A DNA stretch of 64,000 nucleotides, from positions 117,482-181,481 of the forward strand of contig SADC01000166.1 of assembly GCA_004194705.1 (NCBI GenBank), in the 5' to 3' direction. Of the stretch, positions 34,501 through 44,845 are shown one piece after another. The notes below the pieces were generated by a model that was given only the letters and a program-made list of their open reading frames with translations, was not told the DNA's origin and ran no database searches. The position numbers and the translations under genes are program-made. The stretch is from Ditylenchus dipsaci. Lineage: Eukaryota > Nematoda > Chromadorea > Rhabditida > Anguinidae. The first letter of the stretch is position 1. Each line of letters starts with the position of its first letter.

Positions 34501-37500
34501 CCTTTACTATGACGCTGCTTGGTAATGTGTGAAACACTCACTTTTTAGGTCATTTTTGAAAACTTTAATTTTCAAAGTTGGTGTCCTCACTTAGGAAACC
34601 GGGTGAAGGCTCGCGATTGCGCTAATAAAAATCGGGGGTCGGTTAGGCGAAAAAAATTTTTCTGGTCAAAAAAAATTTTTGGAAAATTTCTCATCAAGGA
34701 AAACTTTTTTGGTGCGGAAAAACTTTCGTGGCCCCTGAAGAATTTTGTGCGCTAGAATGTGGCGCGTCGAATAAAAAAAAGTTCGGGCAAAAATTGTAGA
34801 ACCCCATGGAGCGAAAAATTATTTGACGAGGGTACTGAAAAGCAAAAAATTTGAAATTTTTCGAATTTGAAAAAATATTTTTGTTGTCTCGAGAGGAATT
34901 CGAATATTTGACCAAAAGTACTGGTTTAAAGCGTAGTTTTTATAGTAAAACGACCATGCTGAGCACGAATCCGGTGTTAGAATCACGGGTTTGTTGATAA
35001 AAAAAATTTTCGGTCAAAAATTTTTTTTATGTGGTCAAGTAGCGCCTGAGCCGCTACTCATATGCCAGACAAGCGGCTCAGACGCTACTCAAGTAGCGTC
35101 TGAGCCGCTACTCTGGCACAAGAGTAGCGGCTCAGCCGCTACTCATGGTTGGTATGACAGATTCCTGATCTATCATACCAACACTCAACCCCATAGCTGA
35201 GTAGCGGCTGAGCCGCTACTCATATGCCAGACAAGCGGCTCAGACGCTACTTTAGTACTATTCAGACAACTTATGAAATTTTTTTTTCACTTGGAAAAAT
35301 AGCAAAAAGGCCGTAGTACAGATTTTAGAATATAGTCTGTTTGTCGAGAAAACGTGGTTTTTTCGAACGTTAATGTTCATTTTAGGCTGATAAAAACGTA
35401 TATTAAACTTTTTTCAGAATAAAGTGGAAAAAAGGTTTAATAAACGATTTTATCAGCCTAAAATGAACATAAACGTTCGAAACAACCAAGTTTTCTCGAC
35501 AAACAGACTATATTCTAAAATCTGTACTACGGCCTTTTTGCTATTTTTCCAAGTCAAGAAAAAATTTTCATAAGTTGTCTGAATAGTACTGAAGTAGCGG
35601 CTCAGCCGCTACTCAATGTCAGAGAAGCGGCTCAGACGCTACTTGAGTAGCGTCTGAGACGCTTCTCTAACACTGAGTAGCGGCGTAGCCGCTACTCAAA
35701 TACTGGTTTCAGGCCAGTACTGGATAAGTGGGCCACTCACTACGTTGTCATGAGAAATGACAAGCCCACAACTTGAAACATCATTTCACGCTACGAAATA
35801 GGTTTACAAGTTGTGGCTTTCTAAAAACAGTGTATTTTGATAAAATAAGTAAATCGGTCTTCAGGCCGATATACTTGATAGTACATGACCTTCTCAGAAG
35901 ATCTGTGACGATCACTAAGCCTTAAAACCGATTCACTCATTTTACAAAATACATGATTTTTCAAAAAGCCCACAACTTGTAAGCCTATTTTGTAGTGTAA
36001 AATGGTGGTTCAAGTTGTGGGCTTGTCATTTTTGATGACAATGTATTGAGTGACCCACTTATGCAGTACTGGCCTGGAACCAGAACCGGAGTAGCGGTTA
36101 AGCCGCTACTCCGTAATACAGTAGCGGCTCAGCCACTACTCAAGTAGCGGCTGAGCAGCTACTCAGTACCAAACTAGCGGCTCAGCCGCTACTTTAGTAC
36201 TATTCAGACCACTTAATAAAATTAAGTATGGATCTCATTTATCTTTAATTTCCAGCGCTTGGAGCAGGGAGCGAAGCGACCTGCTGGACACCGCATGTGC
36301 GGTGGCGCGCCTTCTAGTGCTAATACTAATATGCAACTAGTCCTTGATGCTATTGAAGATGATGATGTCGAAGGTAACTACAGTTAATTGAAAACTCACA
36401 GTCAAAAGTAGACAGTTGTTTAAAAAAGTTAACTATGAATCATTAGTGAGAATTTTAAATTTAATTTTCTCATTTCACCCACCGAGTTGAAAAGTTTTGT
36501 AAATAACACTGCATCTTAAAAATATTTTTTATTACTACAATAAAATAAAACTTTCAAACTCGATGGGTGAAATCAGTAAAAGAAGTCTTAACCCTTCGAT
36601 TAAGTGTTCACAGTTAAGTTTTTTTAACAACTGTACACTTTTTGACGATTAATTTGAGCTTATTGATTAAGATATGCCGTCATCACAGCCGAGACCAACT
36701 AAAGCAGATTTTCATGGTCTTGAAGTGACCATTGTAGAGGATGAAGATGGCAAACGCATTTGGGTTGGAGATGGCCAACTGCCCGAGCTCTACCGGCCTT
36801 TCAACTATAGAATAGACAAGCGCACTGGCAGAGAAAATTTTCAGTGCCTCAGTTGTTCCAGGTGAAAAAAGGCCACACAAATATAAAAGTAACTCTTTCA
36901 CTCTTTTAGTCAAAACAAAAGAGACAAATGCAGTATTGTCGCCGTTAGAAAACAAAACGAAAATTATTTGTTCAATGACTTTTCTCATAGCCCCTTTTGT
37001 TTGGCAGGTCAGCTGCAGCTAAATGTGAGAGAGCTCAAGTTTCGGTAAATGATAAATATAAAATAGGGATAACAATAAAAAATTAAAAATTCAGAACTTT
37101 CATAGCACCGAGATCCTTTTATACGGGTAGATTCTCGAAGATTTTCTTAGAAGAGAAAGAGTCGTCAGAATCGTCTCATCAGTCGTTTCTTGAGTATATT
37201 TCTGCTGTTGTAATTCCACAAGTGGGTGATGGTCTGCTGAACTACCGCAAAAATGATGCAGAAGAGAGAATCAGTCTTGTATTTTTTTAATACTTTGTTA
37301 TCGTTGTTGCTCGTTATTGCTCAAAACCATTTAGAGAAGTGGTAAATCTATGCTGTATGCTCTTGTCACTGAGCTTGGACAAGTGATTTGGATTGGTATA
37401 TGCAATGACAAAGACAAAAGTTGGGTTGCTCGAAGGTGTGTTCACAGCACCCACTTTCTTCGTCATTCACCACACATTTACTCTGTTATCCTCACACAAG

Positions 37501-40500
37501 ATGCTCATGCAGACGACATCAAGAATGGAGAGTACCTCACAATGATTGCCGAAGGTGAGAATTTATTTTTCATCTTTTGCAAACTTTTTAATACTTCAGA
37601 CCTAAACCAGCGGATGATTCCAACTACCACCGTCAACCTACTGCAACTGGAGAATAACGAATATCCGTCTGAGCAGCACATCCAACTTGCAACCGACTTC
37701 CTAGACCAGCACAGAAATTGGGTGAATGTCTTATTTGAAGGGCTGAAAGATCCGAGAAGATATCAAAAACTTCAATTAATTAAAGAGCGCCCGCTCTCTC
37801 CATCTTATTTTTGATCACAAACTTTGTATTGAATAATTTGCTTGAATTAACAATGAATTTTTCAAACAAGATTAAAGCCTGCACAAAGATTATAATCTTC
37901 ATAGGGAATCGCAAAAAAAGAATGGGTGAGTTTTTTTCAAATTTTTAAGGTATTGACAACAGGTGAGACCAAGGCATTTTTAAAGGAAAATTTTTTCGTC
38001 GAAAGGTGGTATCAAAACAAAGATTTTTTGAGATCTTAGCAACGCCAGCTACAAGTGCAAGAGTGGAAAGACTATTCAGTATCATGGCTATGTTCTCTTC
38101 AGGAAGAAAGGCTCTAACAGGACCAAATTTACAAAGTACCAAAACAATGCTTGTTTTAAATGGTCATATCATGAAAATATGATAAAATGACATAATTTAG
38201 AATTTTACTGTTTCTTGCAAAATATAATTCTATGACAAACATAAATTGAACAGAAAAATTTATTTTGACAGTCAAGCGTTAGCTGGCGGTGGCGGCGGCG
38301 GCGGTGAAATTTAGCAACATTTTTACGCCGCCGGCGGCGTAAAAAACATACATCCCTGGGACCCGTTTCAAGTGTCTGTTAAATCGAGGTTCGACTGTAC
38401 ATCCATTAAAAAGATTCAAATTATTCCGAAAATCTGAAACTTCTCACAAAATTTTAGGAAACGCACATCGTAGCTTCTATGCTGACGTCATTGTCGTTCA
38501 TGCCACTCAAAAGGTTGTCAAGGGTGAAGAGATAACATTTGACTACTTTGGTATGTTATTTAAAAAACACCGTTATTACAATCCTCTCTGGCTGACATAA
38601 GCGTACCAAGGGGAGGGCGGGGTTTGTCTGGGTTGCTGCTAGCAGGGCTTAGGGCCATAGCCCCCAAGCCCCGTCAGGATTTTTTTAGCCTTTTTTTGGT
38701 TTTTCAGCCTTGTTCAGCTTTTGCCATTTAGCCACCCCCCCCCCCCCCGTCAGGGTGTTCAATCTATTTAGCCTCCACCCTCCGTCAGAAAATCCTGGGT
38801 ACGCCTATGCTCGTTGACGGCAAGAATAGCTGGTTCTATGATTAAGAGAATGGATACATACTTTAAGGTTTAGCTTTGTTGAAAGTGAAACTAATTTAGA
38901 GCATAAAGATTTTATGATTAAAACAATAGTCTCTATCACAGCATATTCTACATTCCAATTTTTAGGTCGCTGGCGCTCTTACAAGGAACGCAAGGACTTG
39001 CTTATGGAGGATGGTGTTGTTTGCAAATGTGAACTGTGCGAACTGGACAGCAATGACCCGTTGTATGAGAAGCGCGAGCAGATCCTCGCCCGCAATCCAG
39101 TAAATAAGCTCAGACAACTGTTTCTCACACAGCCTACAGCAGCCCTGCCAATGATTGAACAGCTTGTGGATACCTTTCGGGAAAACTACCGGAACAGAAG
39201 CAATTATCGCACCCAACTCTATGCCCCGTTACATTTGCTCGGAGATGCTTATGTGGCTTCAAATCAGTTTGAGAAAGCTTGTGATATTTACTCGGAGTTG
39301 TACGAACAATACGGTAATTGATTAGAACTAGGGTGGCTCTATAGGGAAAACGTATAACACAGGGCTTACAATCGTCCTTTATTTAAAAGTTTGTCCTTTA
39401 TTTGGCACGCCAAATCTTTAGAAATTTTGAGATTTCTAGTCAAAATCTTATTTTTGGTCCAAAAATGGAACAAGCACTGGATAAAATGATCTTTTTTCGG
39501 GGCTACCATCTTTAAAAAAGGACGTTTTTGGGCAAAAAGGGCGTTTTGACTGTTTTGAAGTATAGGACATATGGCAGCCCTGTCTTTTGCCTTAAAAGTA
39601 GTCATTTTGTTAATTTAACCTTGATTTGATGAAATTTTCGAAAATGTTTTTCAAGGTGCATTGTTTTCGGATGCTAAAACAGACTACTCACTAAGAATCT
39701 GCGAAACAGAATCCTCGCTTTTTTTTACTGTTTTCCTAAAATTATTAATTTGGTGTAGTTTTTTCATTTTCTACTCCCATATTTAGCTTCTCACATCATA
39801 TAATCGATGTTTAGGGCTATCAAATGAGCTATTGACTCAGTAAAAATTGCTTCAAAAACTCAGAAAAATTATAAGAATTCGCCCAAGAATCTTAACTCAA
39901 ATTTGAGTGCGGATGCTTGGGCGGAGTCTTTTTTTTTTAACTCAATTTTTTCAACAACATCCACTTTATTAATAGCTCATTTGGTAGCCCTGAATCTTAA
40001 CTACAAAATCGCACCAACAGAAACTTTTTTAAAAATTAACAATAAAAGTTATGGCCATTTCCATGTGACAAATCTAATTTAGCATCCGCAAACAGCCTCC
40101 TCATTGTGTTTTCGCCTTTACAGTCGGCGCTCTACAAGAAGCGTTTTTCGCGAACACGTGTAGATAAAACCACATAACTGGTTCGGCTCTATATATGTTC
40201 GAGGGTACGCCCAAAAAACAGCCTTGGTCCCCACTCTTGTTTTTTTGCAAAAAAGTTTTCATTTAGCCTCAGAAACTATTCATAAACACTTTTAACTATC
40301 TCGAGTCGAAAAAAAATTGGTATAAAAAATATCAAAAACAAATTTTGCCTTGGTTTTCCAAGCTAATTTAAGCTTAGGCTTTAGCAAAGGTAAAGCAGCG
40401 TGAGTTAGGCAAACTCAAACATGTTTTTAATTTTTTTAAGACTCAAAAAGCATGTTTGAGTCTGTGCTAACACACGCTGGCCTACTTTTGCTTATGCCTA

Positions 40501-40818
40501 TGGCCCTATAAAAATAACAATATTTTCAGAAAAAAAAAATGTGCGAAAAAACAACACGGGGGCAAGGCATATTTTTTTGTACGTACCTTCGAACACATGT
40601 AGAACCACTAGTTCTATTCAATAATTCCAGGAGCTCTGAAGTACAAAGATGATGTGGGAGCTCGTGTCTTGGTCAAGCTGTCCAGATGCCTTGCAAAGCT
40701 GCAACACGAGAAGGAATCTATTTTTATGATGGGTGAAGCATTCGATCTCCTGAAGATTAGCGAGGGTGCCGACGAAAAAATGTTTGAGAAAAAGCTTATC
40801 CACAATAGAACTGTCTAG
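28584..40818 (+). CDS. TPR and SET domain protein (probable lysine methyltransferase), 7 exons
   Basis: Exons: 28584-29037, 29086-29250, 30456-about 31005, 31046-31162, 38458-38550, 38966-39313 and 40631-40818 (TAG). Exon 1 has an N-terminal domain (VPYVHAGRYLLCRTITDAFR, LPNGSILLIKEPVL). TPR helices follow (ALQFYQRALRLQPASPVISL, AAYGMHDYQKAQRHFQIYL). The SET domain opens with IPGKGKGLVATLDVEPGTLL. It contains FANFMNHSC, the cofactor-binding NHSC motif, then NAHRSFYADVIVVHA and EEITFDYFG. A post-SET CKCELCELD follows. C-terminal TPR-like helices (NQFEKACDIYSELYEQYG) finish the protein. Frame shifts occur in exons 1, 3 and 4, yet every conserved block survives, so I suspect assembly indels over decay. 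This architecture, SET with TPR and no MYND finger, is known in fungi and animals. An upstream first exon may exist. Confidence 0.8.
29255..30377. mobile_element. Element in SET intron 2 with GGCGCC arrays
   Basis: The outer ends TGCAGGGTGAGTCG plus a poly-A run and GCG, and GCG plus a poly-T run and GAATCACCTTGTA, are inverted repeats. Between them are blocks of GGCGCC/GCCGGCGCC words (29337-29400, 29500-29570, 29625-29700, 29870-30020) that can pair with each other. These GC islands contrast sharply with the AT-rich background and give the only long open frames there. Confidence 0.55.
30140..30206 (-). pseudogene. tRNA-like B-box fragment
   Basis: On the minus strand, GAGGTCGCAGGTTCGAAACC then CTCACTGGGCCTGCC resembles a tRNA T arm plus 3' acceptor strand, followed by TATTTTT. 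A convincing A box is missing. Probably a truncated tRNA-derived retrosequence. Confidence 0.4.
31163..32909. other. Start of SET intron 4 with GCC/GGC-rich block
   Basis: The block 31466-31650 is a run of GGCGGC/GCCGCC triplets. Long Arg/Ala frames on the minus strand are its readings and not genes. The rest is AT-rich with AATTAAAATTAAAATT and TTATTCCTGA microsatellites. A matching GC block lies at 38281-38345 on the far side of the nested gene. Confidence 0.6.
32910..37814 (+). CDS. Nested gene of unknown function, about 12 exons, inside SET intron 4
   Basis: Exons: 32910-33071, 33186-33287, 33430-33751, 33837-34013, 34108-34278, 34333-34443, 36256-36373, 36672-36861, 37008-37044, 37095-37278, 37335-37554 and 37600-37814 (TGA). 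Most junctions keep phase; those at 33751, 34278 and 37044 do not, which suggests indels. It starts MPDDVCDCECGCLENQERN. Residues from exon 3 (FYLAYNGRIVQAGVLNLPDF, then TMFIRLLGG) look ubiquitin-like, ending near a Gly-Gly. Exons 8-9 (FNYRIDKRTGRENFQCLSC, then KCERAQV) resemble a FLYWCH/MULE-type zinc finger. Exon 11 (LYALVTELGQVIWIGI, later ARRCVHSTHF and NGEYLTMIAE) weakly fits GIY-YIG spacing. The C-terminus is LLQLENNEYPSEQHIQLATD onward. It could be a mobile-element protein or a domesticated one. Domain calls are tentative. Confidence 0.6.
35262..35600. mobile_element. 340-bp foldback, first of pair
   Basis: AGTACTATTCAGACAACTTA is mirrored by TAAGTTGTCTGAATAGTACT. AAGGCCGTAGTACAGATTTT is mirrored by AAAATCTGTACTACGGCCTT. 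Arm identity is high over about 160 bp, so it is probably young. Confidence 0.9.
35735..36080. mobile_element. 345-bp foldback, second of pair
   Basis: CCAGTACTGGATAAGTGGGC is mirrored by CCACTTATGCAGTACTGG. AGCCCACAACTTG-type words occur four times in alternating orientation. The centre near 35895 is less well matched. Confidence 0.85.
36400..36645. repeat. 245-bp foldback in the next intron of the nested gene
   Basis: ACAGTTGTTTAAAAAAGTTA is mirrored by TTTTTTTAACAACTGT. CATTTCACCCACCGAGTTG is mirrored by CAAACTCGATGGGTGAAAT. The centre is near 36515. Confidence 0.8.
37975..38185 (+). pseudogene. hAT transposase C-terminal dimerisation fragment
   Basis: FFEILATPATSARVERLFSI followed by MFSSGRKALTGPNLQSTKT and LVLNGHIMK is the hAT dimerisation motif, with PATSA.ER.FS at its core. 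One frame change separates it from an upstream FVERWYQNKD-like stretch. It lies just 3' of the nested gene. The remainder of a hAT transposase was not found nearby. Probably a remnant. Confidence 0.8.
38281..38360. mobile_element. GGCGGC block and possible hAT right end
   Basis: GGTGGCGGCGGCGGCGG faces CGCCGCCGGCGGCG, then AACATACATCCCTG. Read inward, CAGGGATGTATG resembles a hAT terminus and follows the hAT fragment. No matching left end with an 8-bp duplication was found. Confidence 0.35.
38362..38400. mobile_element. Solitary pogo-type end
   Basis: GTTAAATCGAGGTTCGACTG followed by TA is the right end of a pogo-type MITE. The left partner is not apparent. Confidence 0.4.
38596..38815. mobile_element. 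MITE with GCGTACC ends in SET intron 5
   Basis: CATAAGCGTACCAAGGGGAG and CCTGGGTACGCCTATG are inverted ends. The interior has CCCCCGTCAGG repeats and a C tract. A single related end (CCCATGGGCGTATCCAG) lies near 12852. Confidence 0.6.
39314..40630. repeat. SET intron 6 with two inverted-repeat regions
   Basis: 39730-40060 is a partial palindrome (AGGGCTATCAAATGAGCTAT against AATAGCTCATTTGGTAGCCC). 40180-40600 is a fuller one: ATGTTCGAGGGTACG against GTACCTTCGAACACAT, and AAACTCAAACATG against CATGTTTGAGTC, with centre near 40430. No exon is seen between them. Confidence 0.7.
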
Positions 40819-40845
40819 TATATTTAGTCAAAATTAGTGTTCGCA

Positions 40846-40851
40846 AATAAA
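40846..40851 (+). promoter_or_regulatory. AATAAA poly(A) signal of the SET gene
   Basis: An AATAAA hexamer lies 28 bases after the SET stop codon, a normal spacing for transcript cleavage shortly downstream. Confidence 0.55.
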
Positions 40852-41064
40852 AGCATGTGAAGAGAAATTGCCCACTCCAAGTTAACTTAGTAATGTATAC
40901 GCAAATACAGTCAAACCCAGATGCAACAAGAAAACCAGGGCTTAGTAAAAAGGCTCAATTTGAACACACTTATCTATTAGATCAAGCTTCAAGGACGCTA
41001 ACCTCCAAACAACTGACAGACGGCAGGTGGCGAAGATCGCTGACGAATAAGAACAACTAGGCTC

Positions 41065-41299
41065 TAATTATAGACCCCCCCCCTCGTGTTCAAAGTCGTG
41101 TTCTTGGGTCTGCATTTTTGGCCCACTTTTTGAATACTTTTCTCAGGCAAATTACCCCTTATTTTGTTGCCTCTGAGATGAACTACAAAATGAGAGGTAA
41201 CTTGACTGAAAGAAATACTCAAAAAGTGGGGGCAAAGACAGAATGCCACAGACGCGTTTTCGATTGTAGGGGAGAGGTCTATAATTAGAGAAAATACGG
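41065..41299. mobile_element. ACCGTATTT-family MITE
   Basis: CTCTAATTATAGACC on the left is mirrored by GTCTATAATTAGAG plus AAAATACGGT on the right. The last bases of the left end are lost. A C tract is present near 41076. Confidence 0.55.
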
Positions 41300-42170
41300 T
41301 TGGTGGCAGATGATAAGAATAAGCAGTGTTTTCAATTATGGAATAGACAAAAAAAGAATATTTCCATTCTATTTTTCACGAGACGAAAGGAAAATAGGAA
41401 ACCAAAAATGTTATTAGTCAGTTCTCAGACTTTGCTATGAATGCATACACAAATTGTCTCAAAATTTAATTATCGTGAAGTAGAATTTCTGTAAAGATCT
41501 TTGTGATTTGACTAACTAATGACAAATTTCTCTTAGCCATGTCATAAACTAACAGCTTTCCTTTGATTTTTTCTTCGCCGTCTTTGGTTCTAAGAATCCA
41601 GTACATGTCCACTCGTACGCTTCTTCAGACCCATGGATTTGGGACTGCACCTGGACATGATTTGCTAACATTAAAGCCGAGTAAAATCCGGGAGTATATT
41701 TTTCAACAATCTGAACTAGTTTTGGTTCAAAAAGAGAATTTGGTCGCTATTTCACTGTACATCTCACCCCCCCCCCAATCTGACCCTTCAAGAATCGCTG
41801 CAACTACCTTTGAACAACAAATTCAGGCTTAGCCCTTAGGCTTGAGTGCAGGCCAGCTATTGTGACTAATGAATAGTTTACGCACTTTTTTGGGGGCGGG
41901 GGGGGGTTGGGAGCTGGGACTTATATTTAAGTGCTCTTTACTGAAGTTTTAGAAGAAAAATTTTTTGGATGGGGAAGGGTATGTATTCGCTACTAAGCAC
42001 ATCAATATAGAGATAGAAGGATTTTAGGTGGAAATTACATTATCAGTATCTTTAGTGCAAGCTTTTTCTTTAAAATCCAGATTTTGCGATTCCTCTTTGT
42101 TGCTGCCAACCCTTCATTCACTATTGTCAGCGTTCGGGTTGCTCTGTTGACAATCACCTGAATTTTATTT
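41300..42170. other. No gene recognised; C/G-tract MITE-like stretch
   Basis: A C tract at 41767 and a G tract at 41895 border a region with GGCTTAGCCCTTAGGCTTGAG words. This may be a relative of the element at 9400-10025. The open frame at 41563-41832 lacks exon boundaries. Confidence 0.3.
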
Positions 42171-42177
42171 TTAGCAA

Positions 42178-42693
42178 AGGCTTAGCTTATCCAAAATATC
42201 GAAGTACTTTTGTTTCACTAAAAGTGTGAGGCAGATTTAGTTCAACCAATAGCTGCATAGATAAGTAAGCCTCATTGATAAGTTTCTTGAGAACTTCTTC
42301 CTGAAAACTGAAGAAGCTGAACATAGTCATGTTTGTTTCTCTCAATTCTTTTTTCACTAGGTCCAAAAAAAATTTGCCGCAGTTTTTGAAACATTTTGCT
42401 TAATTCAAATGGCTATTCGCCAGTCAGATTCTAAAAATTGCAAGGATTCTTCATTTTTGTAAGTGAAATCAATTTCGTATAATCCAACACCCTCTTAAAA
42501 AAGAAGATCGAGGCGAAAAACCACTCTTTTTTGACCAAAATCCAAAAAATCCCAATGGATAATCCATAACTTTTTTGAGACTTATTGAAACACCTAATAA
42601 TAACTTGGCGAATTTACCTCTGCTGCTGGATGCTTTTCATATTTTGCCTTCAGCGCTTCCATATAACACATCATTTCATTTGACAACTTTGGC
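42178..42693 (-). CDS. Short two-exon open frame, unknown
   Basis: Exon 1 reads MPKLSNEMMCYMEALKAKYE then KHPAAE and a donor GAG|GTAAAT near 42618. A second exon after TTTTCAG near 42300 continues in phase, EEVLKKLINEAYLSMQLLVE, and ends VLRYFG with a stop. Together this gives about 63 helical, charged residues. It may be the 3' end of the gene at 43039-43534, or a small gene of its own. No family is recognised. Confidence 0.45.
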
Positions 42694-43038
42694 ATAGCTT
42701 AAACTGCTGAGATAGTAATGTAGGCCTGAATAAAAGTTGTTTTTTATTTGCCACCTTGAGTCCTTAGAATTTCTGAGATTCTACGTCAAAACCTAAACCC
42801 CAAACTGAAAACCAGTAAAAAATTATATTTTTGTGAAATACTAATAATTTATCTTGTATAAAATTATATTTTTTCGAAATACGAATAATTTACCTTGTAT
42901 AAAATTTCAAATTGCGAGTGCAAACAAATACTGTTTTTTAAATCTAATAAAAGATAAAAATTAATATTGTGATAGGCAGTTTCTTGTATAAATTTGAAAA
43001 AGAAAAGCTCTTTTCTGCAACATTTTCCTTTTTCATAC

Positions 43039-43534
43039 CTCTAACTTCCCACTTTCCATTTTTTGTTCTATTTCTAACACTTTTGGATGGCACAGTCTTT
43101 TTGCGGAGCCTACCTCAACGCATTGATCAAACAGTTTCTGTGTTTCTTGTGACACTTCCTGTGCATTGAGCAGTTTTTTGGAATCGACCCATCCTTGGAT
43201 TTCTTCGGTGACAACGAGGATGGTTATTCCGGTGCCAGTTCTGGAGGATAGGAAAAGCACCTCAGGCGGCCCTATGCCCAATTCTTCGAGAAGCAAATAG
43301 CCAAACATATATTTGATGTCGGAGCGTTGCCAGATCGGCAGGTGAGTTTGTTAGACCCCCCATGTGCTCTTTGGCAAACCATAGCTGCTCCTTCTTGTCC
43401 CACACTTTCAGGCAGAGATGAATCCCCTCGCTTGAATTCTTTTGGATCTTGATTTCTTCACCAAAATGAGCCTTGAATGAGGAAATTAGCTGGGTTGTAG
43501 ACACAAGTTATCTTTCTATGAGCGTCAAAACTGC
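43039..43534 (-). CDS. Unrecognised exon with YLLLEELGIGPPEV motif
   Basis: It starts after TTCCAG at 43534 and reads TTQLISSFKAHFGEEIKIQK and LKVWDKKEQLWFAKEHMGG. After one frame change near 43350 it continues WQRSDIKYMFGYLLLEELGI then GPPEVLFLSS, TILVVTEEIQGWVDSKK and ETQKLFDQCVE. The donor GAG|GTATGA ends it at 43039. The E.LG.GP.V.F / TEE spacing recalls a kinase-like fold seen in nematode multigene families, but I cannot name it. Other exons are uncertain. Confidence 0.5.
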
Positions 43535-43978
43535 CTGGAATGTAAAGCGTCTGCTTAAATGCATTTGGCCCTAAGGTAGGAGCCGGGAAAAGAAGATGTG
43601 TTGAAGAAGTGTTTGTTGGTGTGGCCCCGAAAAAATATGTCTTGGTCCCCTGTTCCTTTTTTTTTACAAAAAATAAATATTTGCTTTGGCCCCCCAAGCT
43701 GAGTTTTTCAGAATTTTTTTTTCACTTATTGTTCCTAAAAAAATTAAGCTGTACTTTTTGTGCTGGAAATTTACAAATTGCAAGACTACCTAAGATAGAT
43801 CGTATTTTCAGCCATAGGTTGGCCACAGCAGACCAACAACAAAACATTTTAATTAGAAGGATTGGTGTAGTTATCGATTAATCCAAATAGACTTTTTAAA
43901 GTTTTACAAAACCAAAAACCGCCATTATCCAGACTATTGAAAGAAAAAAACATTTTTTGAAAAAATCAACAGGGATAA

Positions 43979-44700
43979 CTAAGCAATTTTTTTAAGAGAC
44001 ACAAGAAGGCTTTTAGCTTCTTTCTCTGTCTTCTTATCAGTTGTTCTTGTGGCTCTGCGTCCTTGATTTGCCAAAATCAAGTTACCTGTAAAATAATGGT
44101 GCAGGATCAAAATACCCAATAGTCAAAATACCCAAGTACAAAACACTCAAGAGTGGTCTTTGGTGACTTTTGACGTCCTATTAATATTATAATAGCATAT
44201 ATTGCACATTATCTGCACAATATGCATATTGGGTATTTCGTCTTTGGGTATTTTGACCATTGCGTATTTTTACTTTGGGTATTTTGTAATTGGGTATTTT
44301 GTCTTTGGTATTTTGATCCTGCACCAAAATAATCTACTATAAAATCCTTGACCTAAAATAGACCAACTCACTACTTCTAGCTCCACTTCACTGCCAAATA
44401 CCAAGTGTTGCGATTCCATCGCAATGGCACAGATCACGGCCTGACAGCCTTCGTTTGGATGGGCGAAAGGCTTTTTCTGCTTAGGCTTAGGCCTTTCTGC
44501 TTGTCTCACATCTTTTTTCTGTTTCCAGGCAGGCCTCGTTCTAGAGTAGTCAAGCTTCCTAAAATAAATTGTTCGAAGAGTTGATTAAGCGAATTCCTCT
44601 AAATTCTTCTATATGGTTTTCTTCACCATCAAGAATCTTGTCGAATATCTTCACACACTTCTTAAGCATGGGACGTAGCTGCTGGTTTTAATTGATATAG
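43979..44700 (-). CDS. Unrecognised gene, three exon segments
   Basis: Segment 1 (about 44700-44600) reads QQLRPMLKKCVKIFDKILDG then EENHIEEFRGIR, loosely like a PUB-type helical repeat, with two stops just upstream. Segment 2 (44558-44372) is bounded by TTTTAG and GTGAGT and reads YSRTRPAWKQKKDVRQAE, AHPNEGCQAVICAIAMES and HLVFGSEVELEV. Segment 3 (44085-43979) follows TTTTACAG, reads ANQGRRATRTTDKKTEKEAK and ends KKIA and TAG. Its second intron holds a foldback. The product is lysine-rich and its function is unknown. Confidence 0.45.
44098..44327. repeat. Foldback with iterated GGGTATTTTG words
   Basis: GGTGCAGGATCAAAATACCC is mirrored by GGTATTTTGATCCTGCACC. TTGGGTATTTTG-type words recur inside both arms. 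It lies within an intron of the preceding gene. Confidence 0.85.
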
Positions 44701-44845
44701 TAGTTGATGATCAGTTTGTTAAACTAAGCCTTGACTCGTAAGTTGGAAGGCGACACATACTAGGATTTAATGGAGGAAGGCGATAAATAACAAGCTAAAA
44801 AGTTTCATTACAATTTTTTTCAGTTTCCTGCAGTATGTCGCTTAA

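Larger units (their letters stand above)
34444..36255. repeat. Nested foldbacks and GAGTAGCGGCTCAGCCGCTACTC arrays
   Basis: This 1.8-kb intron of the nested gene is almost all secondary structure. AGTAGCGGCTGAGCCGCTACT-type palindromic words form arrays at 35036-35254, 35592-35700 and 36085-36203. Between them lie two long palindromes, 35262-35600 (centre about 35420) and 35735-36080 (centre about 35895). Each is bordered by GTACTATTCAGAC or CCAGTACTG motifs. Confidence 0.85.

Noticed and set aside
37975..38185. Last exon of the nested gene
   Set aside because: The nested gene ends in a clear stop at 37814, and this piece is a typical hAT tail with a frame break.
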